From Pseudomonas sp. DTU_2021_1001937_2_SI_NGA_ILE_001 (GTDB taxonomy: Bacteria; Pseudomonadota; Gammaproteobacteria; Pseudomonadales; Pseudomonadaceae), in NCBI RefSeq assembly GCF_032463525.1, contig NZ_CP135971.1:2604001-2668000 (forward strand): a DNA stretch of 64,000 nucleotides, in the 5' to 3' direction. The position numbers and the translations under genes were made by a program. Below, piece by piece: positions 36,089-44,597 of this stretch. A model generated the notes under the pieces. That model did no database searches. It worked only from the letters and a program-made list of their open reading frames with translations, and was not told the DNA's origin. Each line of letters opens with the position of its first letter. The stretch's first letter is position 1.

Positions 36089-36481
36089 TTAACGCTTGGA
36101 GTACTGCGGACGCTTACGCGCTTTACGCAGACCCACTTTCTTACGCTCAACTTCACGGGCGTCACGAGTGACGTAGCCGGCTTTACGCAGCGGGCTGCGC
36201 AGCGACTCGTCGTATTGCATCAGCGCGCGAGTGATGCCGTGGCGGATTGCGCCAGCCTGGCCACTTACGCCGCCACCGATAACGGTGACGTAGATGTCGA
36301 ATTTCTCGGTGGTCTCGGTCAGTTCCAGAGGCTGGCGAACTACCATGCGGGCAGTTTCACGGCCAAAGAACACGTCCAGCGAACGGTTGTTGATCGAGAT
36401 GTTACCAGTGCCCGGACGCAGGAAAACGCGAGCGGTTGCGGTCTTGCGACGGCCAGTGCCGTAATTTTGAGTCGCCGACAT
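36089..36481 (-). CDS. rpsI: 30S ribosomal protein S9
   Basis: S9 is a small-subunit head protein whose C-terminal tail reaches the P-site tRNA. The 130-residue protein has the typical N-terminus ([24 protein letters not shown]), [19 protein letters not shown], and the basic tail ending [15 protein letters not shown] 36481 is the family start; two extra upstream codons are possible but unlikely. It lies 14 bp after rplM, the universal rplM-rpsI pair. Confidence 0.98.
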   Translation of the reverse strand: MSATQNYGTGRRKTATARVFLRPGTGNISINNRSLDVFFGRETARMVVRQPLELTETTEKFDIYVTVIGGGVSGQAGAIRHGITRALMQYDESLRSPLRKAGYVTRDAREVERKKVGLRKARKRPQYSKR

Positions 36482-36495
36482 AATCAACTATTCCG

Positions 36496-36924
36496 TTAAA
36501 ACTTCAGTTCTTGGGGCTGCTGAGCGGTATGAGGGTGCACAGCGCCCGCATAGACTTTCAGCTTACGGTACATGTCGCGACCCAGCGGGTTCTTAGGCAG
36601 CATGCCTTTTACCGCAGTCTCGATCACGCGCTCAGGAGCCTTGTCGATCAGCTTTTCGAAGTTGATCGACTTGATGCCGCCAGGGAAGCCGGAGTGAGAG
36701 TAGTAGATCTTGTCGGAGGACTTGGCACCGGTCACACGAATCTGCTCGGCATTGATCACGACGATGTAGTCGCCAGTGTCAACGTGCGGAGTGTATTCAG
36801 GCTTGTGCTTGCCACGCAGACGGCTCGCGATTTCGGTGGCCAGACGACCCAGGGTCTGGCCAGCAGCGTCGACGACGAACCAGTCGCGCTTAACTGTTTC
36901 CGGTTTAGCAGTAAAAGTTTTCAT
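36496..36924 (-). CDS. rplM: 50S ribosomal protein L13
   Basis: L13 is an early-assembly large-subunit protein. The 142-residue protein matches the family in full, with [51 protein letters not shown] and the late [31 protein letters not shown]. It is cotranscribed with rpsI from a promoter at 37114-37141, with an unusually long leader of about 180 nt. In E. coli, L13 represses its own mRNA; the same is plausible here but not shown. Confidence 0.98.
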   Translation of the reverse strand: MKTFTAKPETVKRDWFVVDAAGQTLGRLATEIASRLRGKHKPEYTPHVDTGDYIVVINAEQIRVTGAKSSDKIYYSHSGFPGGIKSINFEKLIDKAPERVIETAVKGMLPKNPLGRDMYRKLKVYAGAVHPHTAQQPQELKF

Positions 36925-37107
36925 TCTTTATAGCCTCAGGGGCCGCCTTGAAAAATAGACGGCGGAGCTTACTGAATAGTGCAATCCCTGACAAGCCAGA
37001 GGCCCGCCAGTGGCAGCCGGAAACAGACGCTATCGGGGGCTCGGGTCAGCGCGTCCGTATACGGCGAAATCTTTAGCAGGCGGGGCATCACTCCCTCTGC
37101 CAAGAGG
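36925..37107 (-). promoter_or_regulatory. Long 5' leader of rplM-rpsI
   Basis: The predicted start near 37107 leaves about 183 nt before the rplM ATG. The leader contains a possible 39-codon upstream frame (ATG 37088, stop 36969). Its GGGAG is only 2 nt from the ATG, so translation is doubtful. GC-rich segments may fold. Autoregulation by L13 is known in E. coli; here it is only a hypothesis. No other gene is seen between rplM and the araC-type gene. Confidence 0.4.
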
Positions 37108-37113
37108 TGCGCA

Positions 37114-37141
37114 ATTATACAGGCTGCAACGAGAAGCTCAA
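37114..37141 (-). promoter_or_regulatory. Promoter of rplM-rpsI
   Basis: On the minus strand TTGAGC (37136-37141), a 16-bp spacer and a perfect TATAAT (37114-37119) form a strong sigma70 promoter, as expected for a ribosomal protein operon. Confidence 0.75.
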
Positions 37142-37271
37142 CCTCAATTTCATCTCTGCCTTCACCTTTGGCCCGCCCCCGGCGACAGAGCGGTCGAGGC
37201 TGGACAGAGCGGAAAAAACATAAGACGATTCAGCCGCTGTTTGACCACTATTACCTATAAGAACAAAGACT

Positions 37272-38267
37272 ATGCCGATCCCACCCTCCGCCGTTCTGCG
37301 GCGCGTGAGCATCCTGGCCATCGACCGGGTGTTCGCTTCGACCCTGATGCAAGCCAAGGATTTCTTCCACCTGGCCAGCCTGCGCTACAGCAAGCAACTC
37401 GGCCACGGCATCAAGCCCGCCTTCGAGATCCGCCTGGTCAGCCCTGACGGTCTTCCCGTGAACAGCTTCAGCGATGTCATGCTGCCGGTCGACGGCGGTC
37501 TGGAATCCAGCGACATCATCGTGCTGCCGGCCTTCTGGGATGACTTCGACGCACTCTGCGAACGCTACCCGCAGGTCCTGCCCTGGCTGCGCGACCAGCA
37601 TGCCCAGGGTGCGGTGCTCTGCGCCGAGGCCAGCGGTGTGTTCTGGCTGGCCGCCAGCGGCCTGCTGGACGGCAAGGAAGCCACCACCTACTGGCGCTTC
37701 TTCAACGAGTTCAGCGAACGCTTCCCCAAGGTGCTGCTCAACCAGGACAAGCACATCATCGACGCCGACAACCTGTATTGCGCCGGTGGCAGTACCTCGG
37801 CCTGCGACCTGTACATCTACATGATCGAGCGCTTCTGCGGTGCCAACGTGGCCCAGGCCGTGGCCCGCGACATCCTCTACGAAGTGCGGCGCAACTATGC
37901 ACCGGGGCGCATCGGCTTCGGCGGGCAGAAGCTGCACCAGGACATGAGCATCCTGCAGATCCAGCAATGGCTGGAAGAACACTTCGCCGACAAGTTCCGC
38001 TTCGAAGACGTGGCCCGCGAACATGGCATGAGCATCCGCAACTTCATGCGCCGCTTCCAGAGCGCCACCGGCGACAAGCCCCTGCACTACCTGCAGCGCC
38101 TGCGCATCGAGACCGCCAAGGGCCTGCTCTCGGCCACCAGCAAGAGCATCAAGACCATCAGCTATGAAGTGGGCTACGACGACGCCAGCTTCTTCGCCCG
38201 GCTGTTCCGCCAGCACACCGAGCTGTCGCCCAACCAGTACCGGCAGCAGTACCAGCAGGCCGCCTGA
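37272..38267 (+). CDS. AraC-family transcriptional regulator with PfpI/GATase1-like N-domain
   Basis: The 331-residue protein combines an N-terminal DJ-1/PfpI (class I glutamine amidotransferase-like) sensor domain with a C-terminal AraC DNA-binding domain. The N-domain is at residues 10-190; Cys is in LCAEASGVFWLAASGLLDGKEATTYW. The C-domain is at residues 220-331 and has two helix-turn-helix motifs: FEDVAREHGMSIRNFMRRF and IKTISYEVGYDDASFFARLFRQHTELSPNQYR. It resembles FtrA/CdhR-type regulators that respond to small nitrogenous molecules. It is flanked by rplM (divergent) and zapE (convergent), so its target operon is not adjacent. The effector is unknown. Confidence 0.87.
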   Translation: MPIPPSAVLRRVSILAIDRVFASTLMQAKDFFHLASLRYSKQLGHGIKPAFEIRLVSPDGLPVNSFSDVMLPVDGGLESSDIIVLPAFWDDFDALCERYPQVLPWLRDQHAQGAVLCAEASGVFWLAASGLLDGKEATTYWRFFNEFSERFPKVLLNQDKHIIDADNLYCAGGSTSACDLYIYMIERFCGANVAQAVARDILYEVRRNYAPGRIGFGGQKLHQDMSILQIQQWLEEHFADKFRFEDVAREHGMSIRNFMRRFQSATGDKPLHYLQRLRIETAKGLLSATSKSIKTISYEVGYDDASFFARLFRQHTELSPNQYRQQYQQAA

Positions 38268-38285
38268 GTCGCTTGCAGGCACCGC

Positions 38286-38337
38286 GTAGGAGCGGCTTCA
38301 GGCGGTCAAAGATTTTCGCGGCTGAAGCCGCTCCTAC
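38286..38337. repeat. REP-type inverted pair (REPIN-like)
   Basis: GTAGGAGCGGCTTCAG (38286-38301) and CTGAAGCCGCTCCTAC (38322-38337) are perfect 16-bp inverted arms around 20 nt. GTAGGAGCGGC is the head of the common Pseudomonas REP sequence, with TTTTCGCGG inside the right member. It lies in the convergent gap between the araC-type gene and zapE, where it may also stabilise or end transcripts. Confidence 0.8.
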
Positions 38338-38348
38338 AGCCGCTGCCT

Positions 38349-39443
38349 TCAGGGCTTGTGGGCGCGGGACAGGAATTCGTGGGACTGCATTTCCAGCAGG
38401 CGGCTGAGGGTGCGCTGGAACTCGAAGTTCAGGCGGCCACCCGAGTAGAGGTCCTTGAGTTCGACCTCGGCAGAAATGATCAGCTTGACGTTGCGATCGT
38501 AGAACTCATCGACCATGTTGATGAAGCGTCGAGCGATGTCGTCGGTGGTCACGCTCATCTGCTCCACGTCGCTGAGCAGCACGGCGTGGAAGATCTTGCC
38601 CAGCTCGATGTAGTCGTTCTGGCTACGCGGGCCGTCGCACAGGTCGCGGAAGTTGAACCAGGCCACGTCGTCGCAGGTGCGCACCGCACGGATCTCGCGG
38701 TTCTCGATGATCAGCACGTCGTTCTCGACGGTTTCCGCGCAGTCGGGCGTCAGGGCCTTGAAGCTGGCCTTCAGGCTTTGGTGCGCCGCTTCGTCCAGCG
38801 GGTAGTGGAACAGCTCGGCCTGCTCCAGATGGCGCAGGCGGTAGTCCACGCCGCTGTCGACGTTGACCACGTCGGTATGCTGTTTGATCAGGGCGATGGC
38901 CGGCAGGAAGCGCGCGCGTTGCAGGCCGTCCTTGTACAGGCCGTCTGGCACGATGTTCGAGGTGGCGACCAGCGATACACCATTCTTGAACAGCTCTTCC
39001 ATCAGGGTGCCGAGGATCATGGCATCGGTGATGTCGGAGACGAAGAACTCGTCGAAGCAGATCACCCGGGCTTCCTCGGAGAAGCGCTTGGCGATCACCG
39101 TCAGGGGGTTCTTCTCACCCTTGAGGGTCTTCATTTCTTCGTGCACACGCTTCATGAAGCGGTGGAAGTGCGTACGCATCTTCTGCTTGAACGGCAGCGC
39201 GTCGAAGAAGGTGTCGACCAGGTAGGTCTTGCCCCGCCCTACGCCACCCCAGAAGTACAGGCCCTTGACGACCTCGGGCTCCTTCTTGCCGAACAGCTTG
39301 CCGAGCAGGCCAGGCTTGTTGTTCTGCGCGGCGATCAGGTCATCGTACAGACGCTGCAGGTGACGCACGGCGTTTTCCTGCGCGGCGTCGTGAAAGAAGT
39401 CCGGGCGTTTAAGGTCGGCTTGATATCGTTCCAGGGGCGTCAT
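38349..39443 (-). CDS. zapE: Cell division ATPase ZapE
   Basis: ZapE is an AFG1-like P-loop ATPase that associates with the Z ring late in division in E. coli. The 364-residue protein has Walker A (YFWGGVGRGKTYLVDTFF), Walker B (ARVICFDEFFVSDITDAM), a sensor segment (GVSLVATSNIVPDGLYKDGLQRARFLPAI), and the conserved end FEFQRTLSRLLEMQSHEFL. The order zapE near rplM-rpsI is conserved with E. coli and P. aeruginosa. It lies 61 bp after trpS on the same strand. Confidence 0.94.
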   Translation of the reverse strand: MTPLERYQADLKRPDFFHDAAQENAVRHLQRLYDDLIAAQNNKPGLLGKLFGKKEPEVVKGLYFWGGVGRGKTYLVDTFFDALPFKQKMRTHFHRFMKRVHEEMKTLKGEKNPLTVIAKRFSEEARVICFDEFFVSDITDAMILGTLMEELFKNGVSLVATSNIVPDGLYKDGLQRARFLPAIALIKQHTDVVNVDSGVDYRLRHLEQAELFHYPLDEAAHQSLKASFKALTPDCAETVENDVLIIENREIRAVRTCDDVAWFNFRDLCDGPRSQNDYIELGKIFHAVLLSDVEQMSVTTDDIARRFINMVDEFYDRNVKLIISAEVELKDLYSGGRLNFEFQRTLSRLLEMQSHEFLSRAHKP

Positions 39444-39504
39444 AGGTCATCAGCGGGCAATAAAAGCGGGCCGACACTGTAGCGACGGCCCTGGCGATTG
39501 GCAA

Positions 39505-40854
39505 TCAGTCCTGTTGCGGGGCCAGTGCCGACTTGAGGTTTTCGATAGCCAGGTCACGCGCAGCGGTATCGGCGTACACCGGGCTTTCGCCCACGCAGAC
39601 GCCATCGAGCCACAGGCTGAAGCGGTCGCTTTCGGGACGGATGTCCAGCTCGCCACCCTGCTGCAACTGCTTGCTTACCGCTCCGGCGGCCTTGCCGTCA
39701 GGGAAAGCATGGGACAACAGCAGTTGTTCACCGTCGGCGGCCAGCAGGCGGAAACGGAAGCTGCCATCGTCTTCGCGGAAGCTGACGAAACGTGCAGCCT
39801 TGGCGGCCTTCTTCTTGCCGGTGTCAGCCGCTTGCACCGCACTGCGGAACGAGCGCAGGCCAACGGCTTCGCGCAGCGATTCGAGGAACGGCGTCGCGAT
39901 GCGACGAGCCTTCTGGGCGCCGGCCAGGAGGATGTCCTCCAGGTCAGCCGGGCGCGCGATCAGCCCCTGATAGATTTCCCGCGGGCCGCTCAGCTCGGCG
40001 TCCAGCAGGCTGAACAACCGCGCCTTGGCTTCGCCCCAGCCCAGGCCATCGAGCAGCTCGGCACGGAACGCCGCGCTCTGCGCGGGGGTGGAGAACGCCT
40101 GGTAAAGGGTGAACAGGTGCGAGTTGTCCGGGTCCTTGGCTTCGCCCGGCGCGCGCGAGTCGGTGACGATGCGCGAGATGGCGTCCTTGAGTTCCTTGGG
40201 GCTGCTGAACAGCGGAATGGTGTTGTCGTAGCTCTTGGACATCTTGCGCCCGTCCAGGCCCGGCAGGGTTGCCACGCTTTCTTCGATCAGCGCTTCGGGC
40301 AGGGCAAAGAAATCCTTGCCGTTGCCGAACAGGTGGTTGAAGCGCTGGGCGATGTCACGGGCCATTTCCACGTGCTGGATCTGGTCGCGGCCCACCGGAA
40401 TCTTGTGGGCGTTGAACATCAGGATGTCGGCGGCCATCAGCACCGGGTAGCTGTACAGGCCCATGGTCACGCCGGCATCGGGGTCTTCACCGGCTTCAAC
40501 GTTCTTGTCCACCGAGGCCTTGTAGGCGTGGGCACGGTTGAGCAGGCCCTTGGCCGATACGCAGGTCAGCAGCCAGGTCAGCTCGGGAATCTCGGGGATG
40601 TCCGACTGCCGATAGAAGGTCACGCGCTCCGGGTCCAGACCGGCGGCCAGCCAGGTGGCGGCGATTTCCAGGCGCGAACGCTGGATGCGCAGCGGATCGT
40701 CGCACTTGATCAGGGCGTGGTAGTCGGCCAGGAAGTAGAACGAGTCGACGCCGGGCTGGCGGCTGGCGACCACCGCCGGACGGATCGCGCCGGCGTAGTT
40801 GCCCAGGTGGGGAGTACCGGTGGTGGTGATACCGGTCAGGATACGAGTGGTCAT
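39505..40854 (-). CDS. trpS: Tryptophanyl-tRNA synthetase with C-terminal DUF1508-like extension
   Basis: TrpRS charges tRNA-Trp. The 449-residue protein has the class I signatures HLGN (residues 16-19, in [12 protein letters not shown]) and KMSKS (204-208). The catalytic core ends at about residue 345. A further 100 or so residues follow, absent from the roughly 334-residue E. coli enzyme. They include [32 protein letters not shown], which resembles YegP/DUF1508 repeats, and a second weaker copy. Similar long TrpS proteins occur in other pseudomonads, as far as I recall. The extension's role is unknown. No leader peptide or T-box was seen upstream. Confidence 0.94.
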   Translation of the reverse strand: MTTRILTGITTTGTPHLGNYAGAIRPAVVASRQPGVDSFYFLADYHALIKCDDPLRIQRSRLEIAATWLAAGLDPERVTFYRQSDIPEIPELTWLLTCVSAKGLLNRAHAYKASVDKNVEAGEDPDAGVTMGLYSYPVLMAADILMFNAHKIPVGRDQIQHVEMARDIAQRFNHLFGNGKDFFALPEALIEESVATLPGLDGRKMSKSYDNTIPLFSSPKELKDAISRIVTDSRAPGEAKDPDNSHLFTLYQAFSTPAQSAAFRAELLDGLGWGEAKARLFSLLDAELSGPREIYQGLIARPADLEDILLAGAQKARRIATPFLESLREAVGLRSFRSAVQAADTGKKKAAKAARFVSFREDDGSFRFRLLAADGEQLLLSHAFPDGKAAGAVSKQLQQGGELDIRPESDRFSLWLDGVCVGESPVYADTAARDLAIENLKSALAPQQD

Positions 40855-40897
40855 GGCGGGTCGCTTAATCAGTGGGCTGCATCGGTAGAAGGCGGTG

Positions 40898-41536
40898 TCA
40901 AACGGGCTCGGCCAGCAGCCGTGGCATCACCAGGTCCTTGAGATCGGTGAGCTTGCCGTGGAAGAAGTGTCCGCATTCTGCCACTTTCAGCAGCTCATGG
41001 GGACGTTGCAATGCGCCAGACCAGTCATACACCACACCAGGTTCGATGACTTCGTCGGCCTCGGGCTGAATGATGGTCAGCGGTACGCTCTGCGCCAGCG
41101 CATCGGCCTCCTTGAAGCGCGCCGCGGCCGGGGCGATGAGGAACACCTGGCGCAGGCGCTCGCCTGCCGCTTCCAGCTCGCCACTGAGGGCGCCGGCCAC
41201 GTAGCCGCCGAAGGAGAAGCCGAACAGCGTCATGGGCAGCTCGGGTTGGGCCTGGCGCAGCCAGCGGGCAGCGGCGCGTGCATCGTCGATCTCCTCGACA
41301 CCGGCCACCGAGGTGCCGGCACTGGCCCCGACGCCGCGATAATTGAAGCGCAAGGTGGCGAAACCGGCATCGCGCGCGGCCCGCTGCAGGGTGGAGACCA
41401 CCTTGTTGAGCATCGTCCCGCCCTGAATCGGGTTAGGATGGCAGATCAGCGCCACGCCCTTGGCATCGGGCAGGTCCTGGTAGAGGGCTTCGAGCGGGCC
41501 TTGCGGGCCATCGATGAAGACAGGGGTTTCGCGCAT
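40898..41536 (-). CDS. Alpha/beta hydrolase (KANL3/Tex30-like)
   Basis: The 212-residue protein has the compact alpha/beta-hydrolase fold. Visible elements are [17 protein letters not shown] near the oxyanion region, [11 protein letters not shown], the nucleophile elbow GFSFGGY (Ser), an acidic residue in QPEADEVI and a late His in CGHFFHGK, so a Ser-Asp-His triad is complete. I chose ATG 41536 ([11 protein letters not shown]); the SD (GGAG) is rather far, so another start is possible. Substrate unknown. It lies 43 bp upstream of trpS on the same strand, divergent from zapG. Confidence 0.82.
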   Translation of the reverse strand: MRETPVFIDGPQGPLEALYQDLPDAKGVALICHPNPIQGGTMLNKVVSTLQRAARDAGFATLRFNYRGVGASAGTSVAGVEEIDDARAAARWLRQAQPELPMTLFGFSFGGYVAGALSGELEAAGERLRQVFLIAPAAARFKEADALAQSVPLTIIQPEADEVIEPGVVYDWSGALQRPHELLKVAECGHFFHGKLTDLKDLVMPRLLAEPV

Positions 41537-41680
41537 GGCAGGAAAGAACTCCGTGACCCCATGGTGGGTCGACTCGTCTAGCTGATTGTCTGTGGCTGGC
41601 ATATCGGCGACGCGTCGCGGGTATACAGCGCCTGTTCGAGCCGTTAACGTAAAGCAAAGCCGTTTATAGAGGAAGGACTC

Positions 41681-42115
41681 GTGGAACACTCGCTCTTAGT
41701 TTGGTTGTTGCCGACTCTTGCCCTGGTTGCCGGTGTCGTCATTGGTTTCCTGGTCGCGCGTCTGCTGCCCAACGCCGCTCCGAACAGCACCCAGCGTCAG
41801 CTGGATGACGTTCAGGAACGTTTCGATACCTATCAGAACGAGGTGGTCACCCACTTCAATGCCACGGCCAGCCTGATCCAGAAACTCAGCCAGCAGTATC
41901 ATGAAGTTCAGGAACATCTCGCCGAAGGCGCCAACCGCCTGGCGCTGGACGAACTGACCCGCCAACGCCTGCTGGCCGCCATGCATCCCGAGGCCCAGCA
42001 CGCGCCACGCGAACGCATCACCCCGCCGCACTACACCGAGGCGCCGAAAGACTACGCGCCCAAGGCACCGAATGCTCCCGGCATGCTGGATGAGCACTAC
42101 GGCTTGAAGAAGTAA
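41681..42115 (+). CDS. zapG: ZapG/YhcB (DUF1043) membrane protein
   Basis: The 144-residue protein has an N-terminal membrane helix (LLVWLLPTLALVAGVVIGFLVARLL) followed by a coiled coil (QLDDVQERFDTYQNEVVTHFNATASLIQKLSQQYHEVQEHLAEGANRL) and a proline-rich tail. This matches DUF1043, named ZapG/YhcB, linked in E. coli to coordination of envelope growth and division. The GTG start has AGAGGAAGG upstream. It ends at a strong bidirectional terminator shared with cysNC. Confidence 0.88.
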   Translation: MEHSLLVWLLPTLALVAGVVIGFLVARLLPNAAPNSTQRQLDDVQERFDTYQNEVVTHFNATASLIQKLSQQYHEVQEHLAEGANRLALDELTRQRLLAAMHPEAQHAPRERITPPHYTEAPKDYAPKAPNAPGMLDEHYGLKK

Positions 42116-42129
42116 CGAAGCACACAAAG

Positions 42130-42163
42130 AAAAGCCCCCGCGCCGCAAGGCCGGGGGCTTTTT
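42130..42163. terminator. Bidirectional terminator between zapG and cysNC
   Basis: AAAAGCCCCCG (42130-42140) and CGGGGGCTTTT (42152-42162) are perfect 11-bp arms. Both strands end in U-rich tails, so it should terminate both convergent genes. Confidence 0.88.
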
Positions 42164-42227
42164 CTTGACTGCCGTCTGGTGTGGACGGCGGGGTCGCGAA
42201 GCTTTCGCGCCCAGCCGTCAACCCGCC

Positions 42228-44129
42228 TCAGATCGCGCCGCGCTTGCGCAGCACTTCCAGCACCTGACGCACGCCCTCTTCCACACCCACCTGTTGGGTA
42301 TCGATCACCAGGTCGGCATCCAGCGGCACATCGTAGGCAAAGGATTCGCCCGGGATGTTGTCGCCACCGGCGGCGTACAGGCCCTGCGGGTCACGCTCAC
42401 GGCATACGGTTGGCGATGCCTGCACGTAGACGGTGACCAGACGATCCTTGCCGATCAACACCTTGGCCTGCTCGCGGCCTTCGGCATCCGGCGCGACGAA
42501 GGCGGCCAGGGTCAACAGACCGGCTTCGTTGAACTGACGCGCCACGTGGGCGGCACGACGCCAGTTCTCGGTACGCCCGGCACGATCCTGCGGCAGGCCC
42601 TTGTTCAGGTCATGACGCAGGTTCTGGCCGTCGAGCACGTAGACCGCACGGCCCATGTCGAACAGTTTGCGCTCCACGGCATAGGCCAGGGTGCTCTTGC
42701 CCGCACCGGACAGGCCGCTGAACAGCACGGTGGCTGGCTGCTGGCCGAAACGCAGCGCGCGCTCTTCGGTGGACACATGAGCCTGCTTGCCGTGCTGGCC
42801 ATTGCCACCGTGCGGTAGCACCGGCGGAGCGATGATCATGCCGGCACCCACGGTGCCGTTGGTCAGGCGGTCGATGACGATGAAGGCACCGGTGGTGCGG
42901 TTGCTCTCGTAGCCGTCCAGAGCAATGGAGGCATCCAGAGCCACCTTGATCCGACCGATCTCGTTGAGCTGCAGCGCGCTGGCCGCGCCCTTCTCCAGCG
43001 TGTTCACATCGACCTTGTGGGTGATGCTGGCAATCGAGCCCGGCACGTAGCTGGTGGCGCGCTTGATGTCGTACTTCTTGCCCGGCAGCATCGGTTCTTC
43101 GGCCATCCACACCAACATGGCGTCGAACTGATCGGTGACCGGCGGAACGTTGTCGGCGTGCACCAGCAGGTCGCCACGCGAGATATCGATCTCGTCTTCC
43201 ATGGTCAGGGTCACGGCCTGGCCAGGACCGGCCTGCTCCAGCTCGCCTTCATAGGTGACGATGGATTTGACGCGGCTGCTCTTGCCCGACGGCAACACCA
43301 CCACTTCGTCGCCCTTGTGCACGATGCCGCTGGCCAGGGTGCCGGCGAAGCCGCGGAAGTTCAGGTTCGGACGGTTGACGTACTGCACCGGGAAACGCAG
43401 GTCGGTGAAGTTACGGTCGGCGGCGACTTCCACGGTTTCGAGGATTTCCATCAGCGCCGGGCCTGTGTACCACGGCGAGCGCTCGCTGCGGTTGACCACG
43501 TTGTCACCCTTGAGCGCCGACATCGGCACGAAGTGCAGGCTGCTCGGCGTCAGGTCGATGGCCTCGGCGAACTTAAGGTAGTCGGCCTTGATCGACTCGA
43601 AGACCTGCTCGTCGAAGCCTTTGAGGTCCATCTTGTTGACCGCCACGACGATGTGCTTGATGCCCAGCAGCGAGGCGATGTAGCTGTGCCGACGGGTCTG
43701 GGTCTGCACGCCGTAGCGGGCGTCGACCAGGATGATCGCCAGGTCGCAGGTCGAGGCGCCGGTGGCCATGTTGCGGGTGTACTGCTCGTGGCCCGGGGTG
43801 TCGGCGATGATGAACTTGCGCTTGGCGGTGGAGAAGTAGCGGTACGCCACGTCGATGGTGATGCCCTGCTCACGCTCGGCCTGCAGGCCGTCGACCAGCA
43901 GCGCCAGGTCGACTTCTTCACCGGTGGTGCCGCTCTTCTTCGAATCACGGGTGATGGCCTCGAGGTGGTCCTCGTAGATCATCTTGGAATCGTGCAGCAG
44001 GCGCCCGATCAGGGTGCTCTTGCCGTCGTCGACGTTGCCGCAGGTCAGGAAACGCAGCAGTTCCTTGCGCTCGTGCTGGGCCAGGTAGGCGAGGATGTCC
44101 TCGCTGATCAGATCAGATTGGTGACTCAT
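42228..44129 (-). CDS. cysNC: Sulfate adenylyltransferase subunit 1 / APS kinase fusion
   Basis: CysN is the GTPase subunit of ATP sulfurylase; it couples GTP hydrolysis to APS formation by CysD. The fused CysC phosphorylates APS to PAPS. The 633-residue protein has EF-Tu-like motifs [17 protein letters not shown] and NKMD, then beta-barrel domains, and from about residue 450 the kinase P-loop GLSGAGKST with [14 protein letters not shown] chose ATG 44129 ([13 protein letters not shown]). Its apparent SD, GGAG (44139-44142, 9 nt away), lies in the inverted repeat of the inserted element upstream. cysD, its partner, lies beyond that element. Confidence 0.96.
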   Translation of the reverse strand: MSHQSDLISEDILAYLAQHERKELLRFLTCGNVDDGKSTLIGRLLHDSKMIYEDHLEAITRDSKKSGTTGEEVDLALLVDGLQAEREQGITIDVAYRYFSTAKRKFIIADTPGHEQYTRNMATGASTCDLAIILVDARYGVQTQTRRHSYIASLLGIKHIVVAVNKMDLKGFDEQVFESIKADYLKFAEAIDLTPSSLHFVPMSALKGDNVVNRSERSPWYTGPALMEILETVEVAADRNFTDLRFPVQYVNRPNLNFRGFAGTLASGIVHKGDEVVVLPSGKSSRVKSIVTYEGELEQAGPGQAVTLTMEDEIDISRGDLLVHADNVPPVTDQFDAMLVWMAEEPMLPGKKYDIKRATSYVPGSIASITHKVDVNTLEKGAASALQLNEIGRIKVALDASIALDGYESNRTTGAFIVIDRLTNGTVGAGMIIAPPVLPHGGNGQHGKQAHVSTEERALRFGQQPATVLFSGLSGAGKSTLAYAVERKLFDMGRAVYVLDGQNLRHDLNKGLPQDRAGRTENWRRAAHVARQFNEAGLLTLAAFVAPDAEGREQAKVLIGKDRLVTVYVQASPTVCRERDPQGLYAAGGDNIPGESFAYDVPLDADLVIDTQQVGVEEGVRQVLEVLRKRGAI

Positions 44130-44132
44130 GGG

Positions 44133-44166
44133 TTCAAGCTCCAAGCTGTAAGCTTCAAGCTGCAAG
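44133..44166. repeat. Inner-cysNC-side inverted end (heptamer array)
   Basis: Five tandem heptamers on the plus strand (TCAAGCT, CCAAGCT, GTAAGCT, TCAAGCT, GCAAGCT; 44134-44168). On the sense strand the second-last unit reads AGCTTGG AGCTTGA and so creates GGAG, the apparent cysNC ribosome-binding site. Confidence 0.8.
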
Positions 44167-44181
44167 CTTGTCGGCGTACAG

Positions 44182-44523
44182 CTAGTTAGAAATTTTGTTG
44201 ATCAGCCCGCTGAGCATTCTCGACAGCTGGCGAGTTTCATTAATCCACTTGTCAGCCAGTTCAGCAGATAGATAGCCGATCTCGGCAGCGATGATCAGTT
44301 GCGTGCGCAGCTCTGCACAGGAAGCCTTTGCAACGCCGAGAAGCCAGACCTTTTCTCTCCAACTCAGACGTTCCATGCCTTCGGCAATGTTGGAAGGGAT
44401 GGACACCGCCGAGCGGGTAATCTGACCTTTGAAACCAAAGTCTCGGCATTCCTTGAACACCTGATAGACACCGACTGCCAGATCCTTGCTTCTCCGCCAA
44501 ACCGACAACTTCTCAAAATCCAC
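44182..44523 (-). CDS. Four-helix-bundle protein (S23/IVP/Avd-like family)
   Basis: The 113-residue protein shows the family pattern: an N-terminal [21 protein letters not shown], the highly conserved [18 protein letters not shown] (residues 36-52), then helical [18 protein letters not shown]. Such proteins are encoded in 23S rRNA intervening sequences and, as Avd, in diversity-generating retroelements; they form basic pentameric four-helix bundles and bind nucleic acid in known cases. I chose GTG 44523, 8 nt after AGGGAG. An open frame continues upstream into cysD but has no ATG in the element. No reverse transcriptase or rRNA is nearby. Its role here is unknown. Confidence 0.85.
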   Translation of the reverse strand: MDFEKLSVWRRSKDLAVGVYQVFKECRDFGFKGQITRSAVSIPSNIAEGMERLSWREKVWLLGVAKASCAELRTQLIIAAEIGYLSAELADKWINETRQLSRMLSGLINKISN

Positions 44524-44597
44524 TGCGGCCACTCCCTGTGAGCCCGCAGAGCAGGCTGCAAACGACAAAAGCCAGAAACTACTCGCTCCGTTGGCGT

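Noticed and set aside
36969-37088. The 39-codon frame in the rplM leader as a real gene
   Set aside because: Its purine-rich sequence is only 2 nt from the ATG and the peptide has no recognisable feature. It is mentioned only as a possible leader frame.
44134-44168. Heptamer array taken as a CRISPR or simple microsatellite
   Set aside because: Units are only 7 bp with no spacers, and an inverted, diverged partner stands at the other end of the insert, so terminal repeats of an element explain it better.
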